From Nyssa sinensis (lineage: Eukaryota > Streptophyta > Magnoliopsida > Cornales > Nyssaceae), in contig CM018035.1 in NCBI GenBank assembly GCA_008638375.1, positions 32,534,807 through 32,598,806 on the forward strand: a stretch of DNA of 64,000 nt, given 5' to 3'. The notes under the pieces were generated by a model. That model ran no database searches. It saw only the letters and a list, made by a program, of their open reading frames with translations, and had not been told where the DNA came from. Made by a program: the position numbers and the translations under genes. Below, in pieces: positions 10,961-23,500 of the stretch (within the stretch, counting starts at the first letter, position 1; each line of letters starts with the position of its first letter).

Positions 10961-11118
10961 TTTGTCACTTGATGAATTTTTTTTTTTTCGTTCCCGTAGT
11001 TGGAGATATTATTCGACCTTCACTTGTTGGGTTTTTGTCTTTTTGTTTTGCCTTGATGATTTGCATCTTTTGGAGCAATTTTACCACCGCAACTTGCTGG
11101 AGTCCAGCTCTTTTTAGC

Positions 11119-11128
11119 TGGGAAGAAA
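11119..11128 (+). other. polypurine tract of copy B
   Basis: TGGGAAGAAA sits directly before the 3' LTR start TAATGGGGAACG, the expected position for plus-strand priming. Confidence 0.6.
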
Positions 11129-11457
11129 TAATGGGGAACGCGAAGGAATTGGATGACTATTTAGATTTTAAATTAAGGTTTATGATTTATTTTTAGTTAT
11201 TTTAAAATTTTCTAATTTTTAGGGTTTATTTATTTTATTTTAAGGGTTATTTTTATTTTGGTAAGTTTGCTCAGGGTTTGCTTATATGTAGGGGGTTTAT
11301 GTTTTGGTGACCGGTAAACTTTGATTATTGAATATTGATATTGGAATATTGAGATATTAGATTTTCTCTCAGGTTCTCTCTCTCTCTCTCTCTCTTGATT
11401 TCCCTCTCGTTCTTAATCTTTCTTTCTCTTCTCTGTTCTCTCTTCTGTGCTGCACCA
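11129..11457 (+). repeat. 3' LTR of copy B
   Basis: Aligns along its length with the 5' LTR and ends GTGCTGCACCA, followed by the target duplication CATAT. Longer than the 5' LTR (329 against 304 bp), partly through a longer TC run. Confidence 0.85.
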
Positions 11458-11946
11458 CATATGAGATCAACAATTTTGAAACTCTCAAAATAATTGTCAT
11501 GCTCACAAGAAAAAATTTGCTGATAGAAGTCACTACTTTCGGCGTCTTTAGAGAGCTTCAAAGGCAATAATGCGACCTTGTAACTCAAATAAGTATTGGA
11601 GTTCTCTCCCCCCCGCCCTTCTTGAGTTATAGATTAATATAATTTAAAGATTAGACAATGAATCAATGGTAGAAGGAAAACAAAAACGAGAAAAAAATCG
11701 GGGAGCCAAATTTCTACTTATTGAGAGTGTTGAAGTAGTTCCAATGGAAGAAGTTCACTGTTAGGCCTGACCAATTTGCTGTGGTACCATGAAGAAAATA
11801 AAAAAATTGTTTCTCCATTGATTATTCTTCTCTAATTTCAATATGTAAATATTGTGCTACCCAATCTTATTTAGATACATGTAAATTTTGATCTCATATA
11901 TCATCCCTAAAATAGAAAATTTTGGTGAGGTACACCAGCAATATTG

Positions 11947-12093
11947 TTGTATTTCATTTACAATTCTGATAATACTCCTAGTCCCATCATTCTTTTAAGC
12001 AGCTTATTAATATTCATTTTTTGTATTTCTTTTACATTCTGATAATACTCCTAGTCCCATCATTCTTTTAAAAAGCTTATTAATATTCTGATT
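11947..12093. repeat. tandem duplication, about 74 bp, two units
   Basis: A block containing CTGATAATACTCCTAGTCCC and CATCATTCTTTTAA occurs twice in direct order, about 74 bp apart. It lies directly upstream of the first recognised BRO1 exon; the rest of 11463-12287 shows nothing recognisable. Confidence 0.8.
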
Positions 12094-12287
12094 GAGACTT
12101 TGGATGGTTTTCTTTCTTATTTTTTGGCATGTCTGAAATAGACATAAATCTTGCTAGGAAAAATATCCATATATTTGTTTTGTTTATTGAAGCTTACGAG
12201 CTTCTTTCATGGATAAAATTTCTTTTTTGACATTATGCTTTCCATGGATATTCTTATATTAGCTGGTTTTGCTATTTAATGCAACAG

Positions 12288-12384
12288 ATAGCAGGAAAGC
12301 CTCTATTGATGTTTTCTTGAAGGCAGCCGGGTACTTGGATTGTGCTGTTCGGCATGTTCTCCCTCAGTTGCCCACTCATCTCAG
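12288..12384 (+). CDS. BRO1 gene exon a
   Basis: Acceptor CAACAG at 12282-12287 and donor CAG/GT at 12384/12385. Encodes SRKASIDVFLKAAGYLDCAV and onward to LPTHLR. Begins inside a codon (two bases), so an upstream coding exon must exist. Confidence 0.9.
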
Positions 12385-15300
12385 GTTTATTCATGAAACA
12401 CTTGGGCTGTGCCTATGGCATAGTGATTTAACGACAATTTCTTTTTGCTTTGCAAGGTTATTAAGTCTTTTGACTGCTTCTGATTTTAGGAGAGATTTAC
12501 CAGTTGACCTAGCTGAAGGAGTTCTGCGAGCACTCTGTCTTCAAGCACTAAGCCAGGTACTTGCTCAATCTCTAGCTGGTGGTAGTTGAACAGTTAATTT
12601 GTTCAGGTTTTATAACAGATGGGCTCTGCTGTGACATGATACATTAACATGAAAAAGTCAAATTGCACAATGTGTTTCCCAAGTCCTAACCATGCTCAAA
12701 GTTTGCCTATCTTTCATTGATTTTGTCGAAGATATTTTAGAGAATGAAAAAGATGTATTCTTCTCTCTAAAAGATCAAGATTATAGCCACAACTTACAAG
12801 TAAATAAGGAAACTATTCTAAATTAGTTCCTACAATTAATATAATCAATCAATTGATTCATCAATTAATAAATCAGTCAATACAATCAATCAATCAATCA
12901 AATGCCTAAATTAAGATACAGATTAAGCTCAATCTAATGCCTAAATTAAGCTATAGATTTAGTCAATATTTACAAACAATATTTACAACTCCCCCCTCAA
13001 GCTGGAGAGTATATATCTATAACTCACAGCTTGCTACCAATAGAGTCGATGACAGTCTTTGGTAAAGTTTTGATGAAGATATCGGCAAGTTGACTACCAG
13101 AAGGAACAAAGAGAATGGTGATTTCCTTGGACTCTACTTTAGATCGAATGAAATGACAATCAACTTCAATATGCTTGGTCTGCTTGTGAAAAACTGGATT
13201 GTTGGCAATATGAATTGCCGCTTGATTGTCACAATGGAAAGGTGTTAGGACCACGTACTGAAACATCAAATTCTTGCACAATTGTTCTTAACCAACTCAG
13301 CTCACAAGTAGTATGTACCATTACTTGATACTCTGCCTTAGCACTAGAACGTGCCACAACCGACTGTTTCTTGCTTTTCTAAGTCACGATATTACCCCCT
13401 AAGAAAGTACAATAACCAGTGGTAGATTTGCTATCTGAAGGTGATCCCGCCCAATCAGTATCAGTATATTCCTCAATTCGAAGATGTCCAAATGTTCGAT
13501 AAAGAAGACCACATCCTGGGGCATTCTTAAGAAACTTCAAGATACAAGTAACTACATCCATATGAGGAACTCAGGGACTAGTCATAAACTGACTCATGAC
13601 ACTAACTGCATAGGAGATGTCAAGTCGAGTAATGGTTAAGTAAATGAGCTTACCCACGAGTCTTCGATACATCTCTGGATCTTCAACCAAATCACCATTA
13701 TCTAGTATCAACTTTAGATTGGTCTCCATGGGTGTAGCTACAGGTTTGGAGCCAAGATAACTTGTATCTTTCAAAATATCAAGAGTGTACTTCCTTTGAG
13801 ACAAATTGATCCCTGCTTTTGATTTTGCGTCCTCAATACCAAGGAAATAATGGAGCTTTCCAAGATCTTTGGTAAGAAAGATGGAACCAAGATGGCGAAT
13901 TAATGTCTGGATACCTACCTTATCACTGTCAGTGATCACAATATCATCTACATAGACAACTTAGAATCACAAAACCTCTTTGCATCTTTTAGAAGAATGT
14001 CGAGTGATTAGCTTGGCTCCGAGTCATATCATGAGAAACTACTGCCTTACTGAATTTATCAAACCAAGTTAGGGGAGACTGTTTGAGTCCATAAATAGAC
14101 TTCTGAAGATGACAAACATACTCGCCCTTGGACTCAAAACCAGGTGGTTGAGCCATATACACAGTCTCAACAAGATCACCATGTAGGAAGGCATTTTTGA
14201 CATCGAGTTGATGAAGAGGCCAATCGAGATTCGCAGTAAGAGATATGATAACCCGAACAGAATTCAATTTGGCAACAGGAGAGAGAGTCTCAGTGTAATC
14301 AATGCCATAGGTTTGGGTAAAACCTTTGGCCACAAGGTGAGTAGGAATGCTAGTAGGAGGGTGAGTAGGAAAGCTAGTAGGTAAAAATAAGGTCAGGAAA
14401 TAATGGTGCCTGTAACTGACTTCCTTATGGAGAATAATAGGGAACAGTCTCAAAGAAAATGACATCAACACTGGCAAAGTGCTTACATAAGATAGGACTC
14501 TAGCACATTTAACCTTTCTGTGTGAGTAAGTAACCAAGAAATATGCATTTATGAGCACGAGGGTCAAGTTTGCCACGACTAGGCTATAAGTTATGCACAA
14601 AGGAAACACTTCCAAAAACTTTGGGGGGAAAGGGAGAATGGTGTTTTATCTGGAAACGTGATATTAAAATGTGATTTTCCATGTAGAATGCGAGAAGGCA
14701 TCCTATTTAAAAGATACATAGTTGTAAGGACAACATCCCCCTAAAAATACTTAGGAACATGCATCTGGATCATAAGGGCACGAGCTATAACAAGGATGGG
14801 ACCTTTCTTTCTTTCGGCAATCCCATTTTGTTAGGGGGTGGTGACACAGGATATTTGGTGTATAATGCCTTTGGACTTGAGAAATTGTTTAAAATGACTG
14901 TCTTTATACTCTTAAGCATTATCAGTTCAAAAAACTAACAATTTGGCACTGAATTGATTAGAAATTTCGGCATAAAAAGATTGAAAAACATTAAACAATT
15001 GAGAACGATTTTTAAACACATAAATCCATGTCAAACGAGAATGATCATCAATAAAAGTAACAAAATATTGAGAACCACATAAACTAGTGGTCCAAGATGG
15101 TCCCTCAAATATCAGAATGAACTAGTGCAAAAGATTAGAAACAAGGGGGTCAAAACGTAGAGGAAACGAAACTCTATGATACTTACTAAGTTCACATGTC
15201 TCACAATTAAAACTACAAAATTAGATAAAGTAGGAATTAAGTGACGAAGATTTGCGGAAGACAGGTGTTCAAGGCAACAATGTCACTGATAAGGAGAAAC

Positions 15301-17542
15301 AACGGAATGTAGAGTAGAAGGAGTCGACTGACAAGATGACTGAAAGTAGTAGAGTCCATTCTTCTCATATCCCCCACCAATCAACCTCTTCGTCTTTAGA
15401 TCTTGAAATTCATAATAAGAGAAATAAAATGTCATTGAATAGTTGCGGGATTGGGTAAATTTACGAATAGATAACAAATTGAAAGGAAATTGGGGTATGC
15501 ATGAAAAAGTGAGACCAGAAGTGCAAATACTACCAATTCCTTGAACACAAGCTTTAGTGCCATTAGCAATAGTGACAAAGGACGAAAAATATTAGAAAGA
15601 AGAGAAAAGTTACCTGTCATAAGATCAGATGCCCCAGAATTAAGAATCCAAGGAGTACTGGAAGAGTAATGAAGCCATGTGTTACCTAACGAGACCAAAT
15701 TGGCTATGGAAGTAGAAGTGGCATTGGCATGCTGAAGAATAGAATCATACTCTTTGTTGTCCTTGGTGTCCAATTTATCAGCTATGATAGGACAAAGAAG
15801 TTGCTAGAGTAAAGATGTGGGAAGTGAGAGAAGCTGGCCGAGACTGGCTGCGTTGAGGAGTTGAGAGGCTCTGTCAAGGGTGACGAGAGGTTGGGCTAAG
15901 GAGGCTATGAGGCTCTGCCAAGGGTGACGAGAGACTGGGCCGAGGAGACCGAGAGGTGCCGAGGGAGATGAGAGGCACCAAGAAGGGGAGGACTGAAGAA
16001 AGAGTAGCTATGGTTTAGAAAACTTGCTTTGATACCATGTCGAAGATATTTTAGAGAATAAAAAAGAGGTATTCTCCTTTCTAGGAGGTTAAGATTTATA
16101 GTTACAACATACAAATAAATAAGAAAACTATCCTAAATTAGTTCCTACAATTAATACAATGAATCAATCAATCAATTTAATACCTAAATTAAGTTACAGA
16201 TTAAGCTCAATCTAATGCCTAAATTAAGCTACAAATTTGGTTAATATTTACAACAGATTTCGTTAAATTTACTTATTTCTTTTTACAAAAACTTGTAGTG
16301 AGATGGAAGGTTTATTTGGTTGTAAAAAGGACACCAAGGACTTATAACTTCATTGGTCCATGATGCTGCATGTGCCAGATGGTCAGAGAGATTGTTGAAT
16401 TAAGAAGTGAAATACAGTAATTGGCATGAGTAGGATATTTTTGATTCTAGAACTGTCTTCAGTCTTCACTGTAGAATGTAGATCCTTACTTAAATGTACA
16501 CAGTATGAAAATATATATTGTTAATTGATGTAAAGAGGATATAAAATTCTGAATTGTTGGATTGGCTTTTTCAACTTGAAACACTGAAATTTGGGAAAAT
16601 TTCACGCAAAGGACAGAGCCTTGGTCTGAACGTGAAGTTGGTGAGTCATCAATGTGAATCACTTGGACTTTTATAGATTTTCTTATTTCGATATTATTCT
16701 TAAGCACGATCTTTAAATGTTGTCCTTGGGTGATGTGTTATTGGGCCTGAAGAATGCATATATCAGCCATTGCTCCTTGATATGCACAAGAAGTGAGAAT
16801 AATCTCCCCCCCACCCCAAATACAAGCTACGGAATTGTGGCACTTGTTCTCTCTCTCTCTCTGGATTCCACTGGATTAGACCTGATTGGTGATTGAGAGG
16901 AGGTTGTAAAAATCATAGTGTGTAAGACCTGGGATGCAGCCCCACTGTGCCATTTTTGGTGTATATGGAAAGAAAGAACCAGAAAAGTTTTAGAAGGGGA
17001 AGAAATGTCCCCCAAAAAAGTCAAAAGGAATTTTCTTTGCATGTCTTGCATGCATAGGTAGTAAGGTCTTGTGCATTCTCTATTAATGCTCCTATAGAGT
17101 TTCTGGGAGGTATGAGACTAATTTTGTTTGTGTAGTCTCCTTTGTATATCGGTCATCCCCTTGGACATTCTTCAACAATAGATTACTGATTACTTATGAA
17201 CAAATATTTATTTAATTTTTTTTTTTGACTAGTCAAAATTCGTAGTATGTAATTTTGTGTGGGAGTGTGTTAGTCGTGGTTTTAAAAGTTCTTTTTTTTT
17301 TCCCCCCTTTTATTAGTTGGTTTGCTTCAAGGCTTGTCTTAAGGGAGGCAGTCCTTAAACACATTGAGGCTGTAAAAGTTAGGCAAGGGTCTCGTTAGGC
17401 TTATGCCTCACAAGCCAAGGCATAGTTGAAGTTGCACTTTTTGCTTCAGGATACGAGCTTTGGGCATCTTAATATTTTTTAAAGTTCTTTACTCTAATTT
17501 CATTGGTTGATGTGCTTCAGGATATGAGCATTGGGTATGTTA

Positions 17543-17573
<31 letters not shown>

Positions 17574-20500
17574 TATTTACTCTAATCTCATAGGTGACCA
17601 ACCATTTTTGTTTTGTTATCTGGTTATATAAAAGATTGCTAAATCTAGTTGTGTTTCTCCCTTGGCCTGGATGATATATATATACTTCTAACTAATTGCA
17701 AAATGGGATGGCTTGAATTCCACCAAGATAGATTTTTGCTCAAGTGATTCCTCAATAGTACCTGGATGGAGCAAGTCATTAGGTTTACTGAAGAAAGAAC
17801 TCTATCATAATTTCTTATAAAAAAAACCGCGCCCATGCTTTCAGCTAGAAATGGCAATTTGTGTACAAACCCATTAACCCGCCCAAAAAATGGGTGCAAG
17901 TTGATTAAAATTTCATGCGGGTTGTAAATGGGTTATCCATATAAACCCAATGAGATATGCGGGTTGTAAACATGTTGGTACATAGACCCATCCAAACCCG
18001 TATTAAGGTAACCCATGTACATAATTTCTTTTTCCTCTTTGTTCTTCTCTCCAACTCGGCACCTCTCAAACCCTAACATCTTCTTTCTCTCTCTAACAAA
18101 CCATAATTTTTTACTGTCTCTACCCATGGTCTATAGGGGTGTCAATTTTTAACACGATACGATAACACGACTCGAACACAACACAAAGTTAACGGGTTTG
18201 GGTTTAGCATAAATGGGTTTGGGTCATAAACGGGTTGACACGTGTAACACGATTAATAAACAAGTCGGGTTTGAGTTTTGCTAGTGTCAACCCGTTTAAC
18301 ACGACTTAACACGTTTAATTATAAAATATATTATGAGTTAAGGTAATTCATCTCACATCAAATATTTATCAAGGTTTTGAGATTTTTTATTTATAAAAGA
18401 GGTTTCTACTTTGATTTGGCATATATCCAACGTTACTAAACTTGAAAATTATCTATACATATTAAAAGATAGGTAAGTTTTTTTATTTAAAAAATAAAAA
18501 AATTAAAATAAACGGGTTAAGTGTGTCGACACGTGTAACCTGTTTAATAAATGGGTTGGGTTTGGGTTTTGAAACTTGACACGATTAGTTAATAGTGTCG
18601 GGTTTGGGTTCACACATTTTTGAATATGTATACCTTGATACAACCCGAACACGACACGATAATACGAATTGACACCCCTAATAGGTCTGTTATCTCAGTG
18701 CAAGCAGACCATAGATCTAAACAAGTTTAGATCTGAGTCTCTATGGCCATATGGATTAAATTTAGAGGTTTTATACTTTTATACATGTGTGTGTATATAT
18801 ATATATATATGCTGCTACTATCATGAAGAAGAAGAAAACAGCGTGCTGCAGCTATTCTCATGAAGAAGAAGAAAACAGTGCTGCTCAGTCAGTCGTGTGT
18901 GTGCTGCTGCTACTGTCATAATTCGTGCAATGGTTTCTGGCATTTAATATTGGTGGGATTTAAATGGGACTGGGAAGGACACAGTTCAAAAGAATCGTTT
19001 TGATCTTCTTCCTATTTTTCTAATTTTATGAATAGAGATGATCCTGAGCAACCTTTTTATTATTTATCATTAGCCTTACATTGTCTTAATTACATATATC
19101 AAAAGACAAATTTGCAACTTAAAAAAGTGTTCATGTTCAATGGAAAATATGATGTTTTGCCTTATAATTCTCAGTGCCAAGCAAATCATAGACCTAAGTT
19201 TCTAACTGTTACGTTAACAAAGAAACAGCCAGAAGATTAGTTAATTGAAAAAATAAGTTGGCAGCTTTAAGGAAGTCTTTTTAAAAAAGAGTGAAACTTG
19301 GGTTAATGGTTGGATCTGGGTCTACCTGACCCACCGAATCATATTTGACTCAGTTAAGCACAGTAAGATTTGGGTTTGACCCATTTACAACAAGCACAAA
19401 CCCACCTGTTTTGCTAGGCCTACTTTCAGCTAAAATCGCTCACTGCTGTTAGAGTTCTTATTTTTATTAGGCTTGTTTATTAAGTCCTTCATATGTTACT
19501 CAAGTAGGGGTAATATTGTGATCTTCATGTTTTCCTTTGCATAATATAAATAGATGGTGATGTGTGGACCAAAGACACACAACCAACACTTACGTTATTT
19601 CTCTCTTCTCTCTTTCATACAAACTCTAATACGATTTAACTTGGTATCAGAGCACTCACATTGGTCTAAAACAAATAAAAAACACAGCAGAAATATTGGG
19701 AGAAGAAGTACACAATCACAGGCTTTTGATGTCATTTGTACGGACAGTGACATCATGCTGACATCAGCATGTCATCAGCATTTCCCGGTGACCAGAAGAC
19801 ATGATCTGAAGCGTTTTTCAGTGCTCATGTTTAAGGTGATTTTTGTCAATTTGTTTGAAGCTGTTTGAGCGGAGTTTTCTAATTTTGAATGTTTTTTGCA
19901 CAAAAAGACCCAGATTTTTTGATCTACTCAATTAGACCTTCGTTGCTTCAAATCACTTTTAAGGGTGCGACTAAACCCTAGGGCATCGGTTTTGAGTAGC
20001 CTATGCTCAATTGGTTTGTTTTTGGATGTTTTTTGGCTTCACAAAGGGTCAGCTCTGTGTTTTTGGTGTGCGTCCTGCTTTGTTTTTGTGTGATTCAGAT
20101 CTGTGGGAGTTGTTTGTTGGTTGATTGGGTTGTTTGGTGTCTTAGATTGGTTTACGGGCTTGTTTGGCTACTTGTGGTTCCTTCTTCCCTTGCTACGGTG
20201 GTTGGTTTGAAGCTATTTGGTTTCTTTTTGTTCTTAGCATTGCCATGTGGGTTGTTGCTGCATATTGTGGGTTGCTTCTTCAATTTGCTTAATGTGGCCC
20301 TTTCTTTTATTCGTTATGATTTCTCTCGATGATGTCAAAAATCATTTCGTGGATGATTCGGTGCGCTCTATTACTTTAGTCAAATTGGATGGCACTAATT
20401 ACCATTCTTGGTCTCATCATGCCTTTAAAGTGTTTCTACATGCGAAGAAGAAAATTAAGTACCTTACTGAGGATCCACCCACTTTAGATGATAAAAAATC

Positions 20501-23500
20501 AGAAGACTAGCAGAGTGAGAATTCCTTAGTGATGTCTTGGTTGTGGCTTAGTATGGAGCCATATGTAGTTTCGAATGTTCAACTTCTTGATACGACCAAG
20601 AAGATATGGGTATCTCTTGAAGAGATGTATTCACAGGAGCATAATGTGTATCAAGTTTATGAGCTTTTTGAGCGTATGTTCAACACAAGCAAGGTGATAA
20701 GTCTCTTACTGAACATTATGGTACCTTGAAGGGATTGTGGGAAGAACTTATGCTTTATTAGCCATTGAGCTCAAATTTGGAGGTTTAGCATTGTCAGCAT
20801 GAGGAGTTTTAGACTACCTTATTTTTTGTCTAGCCTTAATTCATAGTATAGCGTATTTAAAGATCAGATTTTGGCTAGTGAGAAGCTTCCAACCGCTGCC
20901 AATGCCTATTCTCGTCTTCAGCGTGCTTTTTTTACTCGTGGGTCTTCTTCCTCGTTTAGAGAGTCCTCTGCTTTAGTATCTAGTGACAATAATTATAGTG
21001 GCTTCCGTGGTGGTTGCAGTGTTAGCCATGGTAGTGGCCACTGTTCACCCCACTGTAGTGGTGGTCATGGTGCCCGAGGCTTTGGTCGTGGTGGTCGAAG
21101 TGGACCTGGTAACTGATCTGGGTGGAAGTGTTCTTATTTTGATGGTATAGGGCATACTGAGGATTATTGTTGGGATAAATGGGGACGACCAACCCATGCT
21201 AATCAGACATCTGATGATACTTCTGTTGCTCCTATGCCACAGGCATATATAGATGGGCCCATTGCTTCTACTTCTGGTTCTGATGATGCTTCAACTTAGC
21301 CAGCTTCTTTAACAATGATCTTCTTTTTCTCCTCATTTATCTACTTATACTGCTACTTTGGCTAATACAGGTAATTCTGCATGTGTGGTTGGAAACTCTT
21401 CTGCACTGTGGATTATTGATTCTAGAGCTAGTGCTCATTTGTCTAGTATTTCTTCTTTGTTCTCTAATTTTCGCCCTTCAAAATCCTGTATTGTGTTGAC
21501 TGATGGTTCCTTCTGCCCAGTGCTTGGAACTGGCGACTTACATCCTACTGGAGCTCTATCAGTGTCTTCTAGCTTATTTGTACCACATTTTCCTTTCAAT
21601 TTATTATCTGTGAGCCAATTAGCCAAATCATTACAGTGTTCAGTGACATTTCTTCCCTCTTCTTGTGTTTTTCAGGATCTCAAAATGAAGAAGGTGATTC
21701 GTTTGGGGCATGAGTGCAATGGTCTCTACTATTTGGATCTTGGTGATTCTATTGCTACCTTGAGTGCCACTGTCTCTCCTTTGCAGTGGCATTATCGTTT
21801 GGGTCACCCATTCTTGCAGAAATTATGCCAAGCTATTCCCAATTGGAGTCCTATATTGTTTTGGAATGTGAGGCTTGCCAATTAGGCAAGCATCATTGTA
21901 GTTCTTTTCCTAGTAGTTTAAGAAGTCGTCAATTTGGTCCTTTTAATATTGTATATTCAGATATTTGGGGTTCACGAATAAAAAGTATTTATGGTTTTCA
22001 TTATTTTGTAATCTTTGTGGATGACTTCGGTTGTTTCTTATGAAAGATCGTTCTGAATTGCCTAAAATTTTTGGTACATTTTATTCTGAAATCTTGGGTC
22101 AATTTGACAAACATATCAAGATCTTACGATCTGACATTGCACGTGAGTATACTCAATCCTTTATGGATGCCTTTTGTGTTGAACGTGGCATTATCCATTA
22201 GACTACTTGCCCACACATATCTCAACAAATTGGCGTTGTTGAATGTAAGCATCATCATTTATTGGATGTGGCTCGTACTTTATTATTTCATATGCACATA
22301 CCACATTCCTATTGGGTTGATGTTGTTTTGACTACTACATATCTCATTAATCGCATGCTGTCCTCAGTTTTGGGCAATCAGTCCCATTTTTCTTTCCTTT
22401 ATCCTTCCCTTCCACCCTTTAATTTGACTACTCGAGTTTTTGGGTGTATAGCCTACGCTCATCTCCTTAGTCCAGGTCGGGATAAATTGTCTTCTCGTTT
22501 TGTCAAATGCGTGTTCTTGGGTCGTGCTTGTATTCAAAAGGGTTATCGTTGTTATGACCCTGTTTCTCATTGGTACTATACCATTGCAGATGTTAACTTT
22601 TTTGAGTCCTCTTCATTTTTTCAGTGAGTGGTCGTTATCTTGAGCCTACATCAGTTCCTTCTCGTCAAGGGGAGCTTCCTTTGCCAAATTTGTTCGATTC
22701 CTTGTCTTGCTCCTCATCTCTTGGTGCTACTACTCCTCTACAAGTTTATCAACACGGCAAAGATCGCCAAGTTATTCACTAGGCTCCTGCTCCATCTCAA
22801 CCGCTTGATTCTCTTGAGGTCCCGCTTGTGGTTCCCTCTTCTCTTGATTTGCCTATTGCATTGCGGAAGGGTATTCGAGTTGTACTCATCACCTTATTTC
22901 TAATTTTGTCTCCCTTCATTGTCTTTCCCCTACCTTTAATAGTTTTATTTCTTCGTTGTCTTCTGTTTTTGTTCCTAGTTCTTTTTTCACAGGCATGTGC
23001 GTCTTTTGGTTGGAAACTGGCTATGGATGAGGAGATAGCAGCTCTCCTATAAAAATTAAACCTGGGATCTCACTCACCAACCTTCTGGTAAGCAGCCTGT
23101 TGGATGTCGTTGGGTCTATGCTGTGAAGTATCATCCCGAAAGTTCTATTGAGTGTCTGAAGGCTCGTCTAGTTGAAAAAGGCTACACCCAGACCTATGGT
23201 GTGGATTATTGTGAGACATTCTCTCTTGTTACTTGTTTGAATCCTGGTAGAGTTCTTATTTCAATTGGAGTGAGCCTTGATTGGCCTTTATATCAGTTGG
23301 ATATAAAAATGCCTTTCTCCATGGAGATTTATAGGAAATGGTTTAAATGGCACATCCACCGGGGTATGTTGTTCATGGAAATGAACATTCGGTATGTAAG
23401 TTGCGAAAGGTGTTGTATGGCTTGAAACAATCCCCCAAGAGCATGGTTTGGCAAGTTTAGTATCGTTGTAGTTCAGTATGGTTTCTAGCGCTTTACTTCA

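Larger units (their letters stand above)
6780..11457 (+). mobile_element. Ty3/gypsy-derived element, copy B (4.7 kb, no RT seen)
   Basis: Two direct LTRs (6780-7083 and 11129-11457) flank a tRNA-Met primer site, a leader of about 1.6 kb, gag-like, protease-like and integrase-C-terminal segments and a purine tract. The whole is bounded by a perfect 5-bp duplication CATAT (6775-6779 and 11458-11462). No RT, RNase H or integrase core motif is visible, so it must have moved in trans. It is homologous to copy A. Stops and frameshifts show it is now dead. Confidence 0.85.
12724..16255 (-). mobile_element. Ty1/copia element 1, antisense in BRO1 intron
   Basis: Two LTRs (12724-12988 and 16038-16255) flank a degenerate pol on the minus strand. 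A perfect 5-bp target duplication GATTT lies at 12719-12723 and 16256-16260. On the minus strand, primer site TGGTATCA follows the 5' LTR at 16037 and a G-rich polypurine tract precedes the 3' LTR at 13001-12989. Only about 260 bp separates the primer site from the protease region, so gag is essentially deleted. Pol has many stops. Confidence 0.9.

Noticed and set aside
12269..12589. A 106-codon open frame that looks like a small gene
   Set aside because: It is two BRO1 exons plus their 105-bp stop-free intron read through, with splice sites inside; it is annotated as exons instead.
20003..20332. Hydrophobic 109-codon ORF between copia 2 primer site and gag
   Set aside because: Composition-driven (T/G-rich leader); overlaps the gag start in another frame and resembles no known protein.
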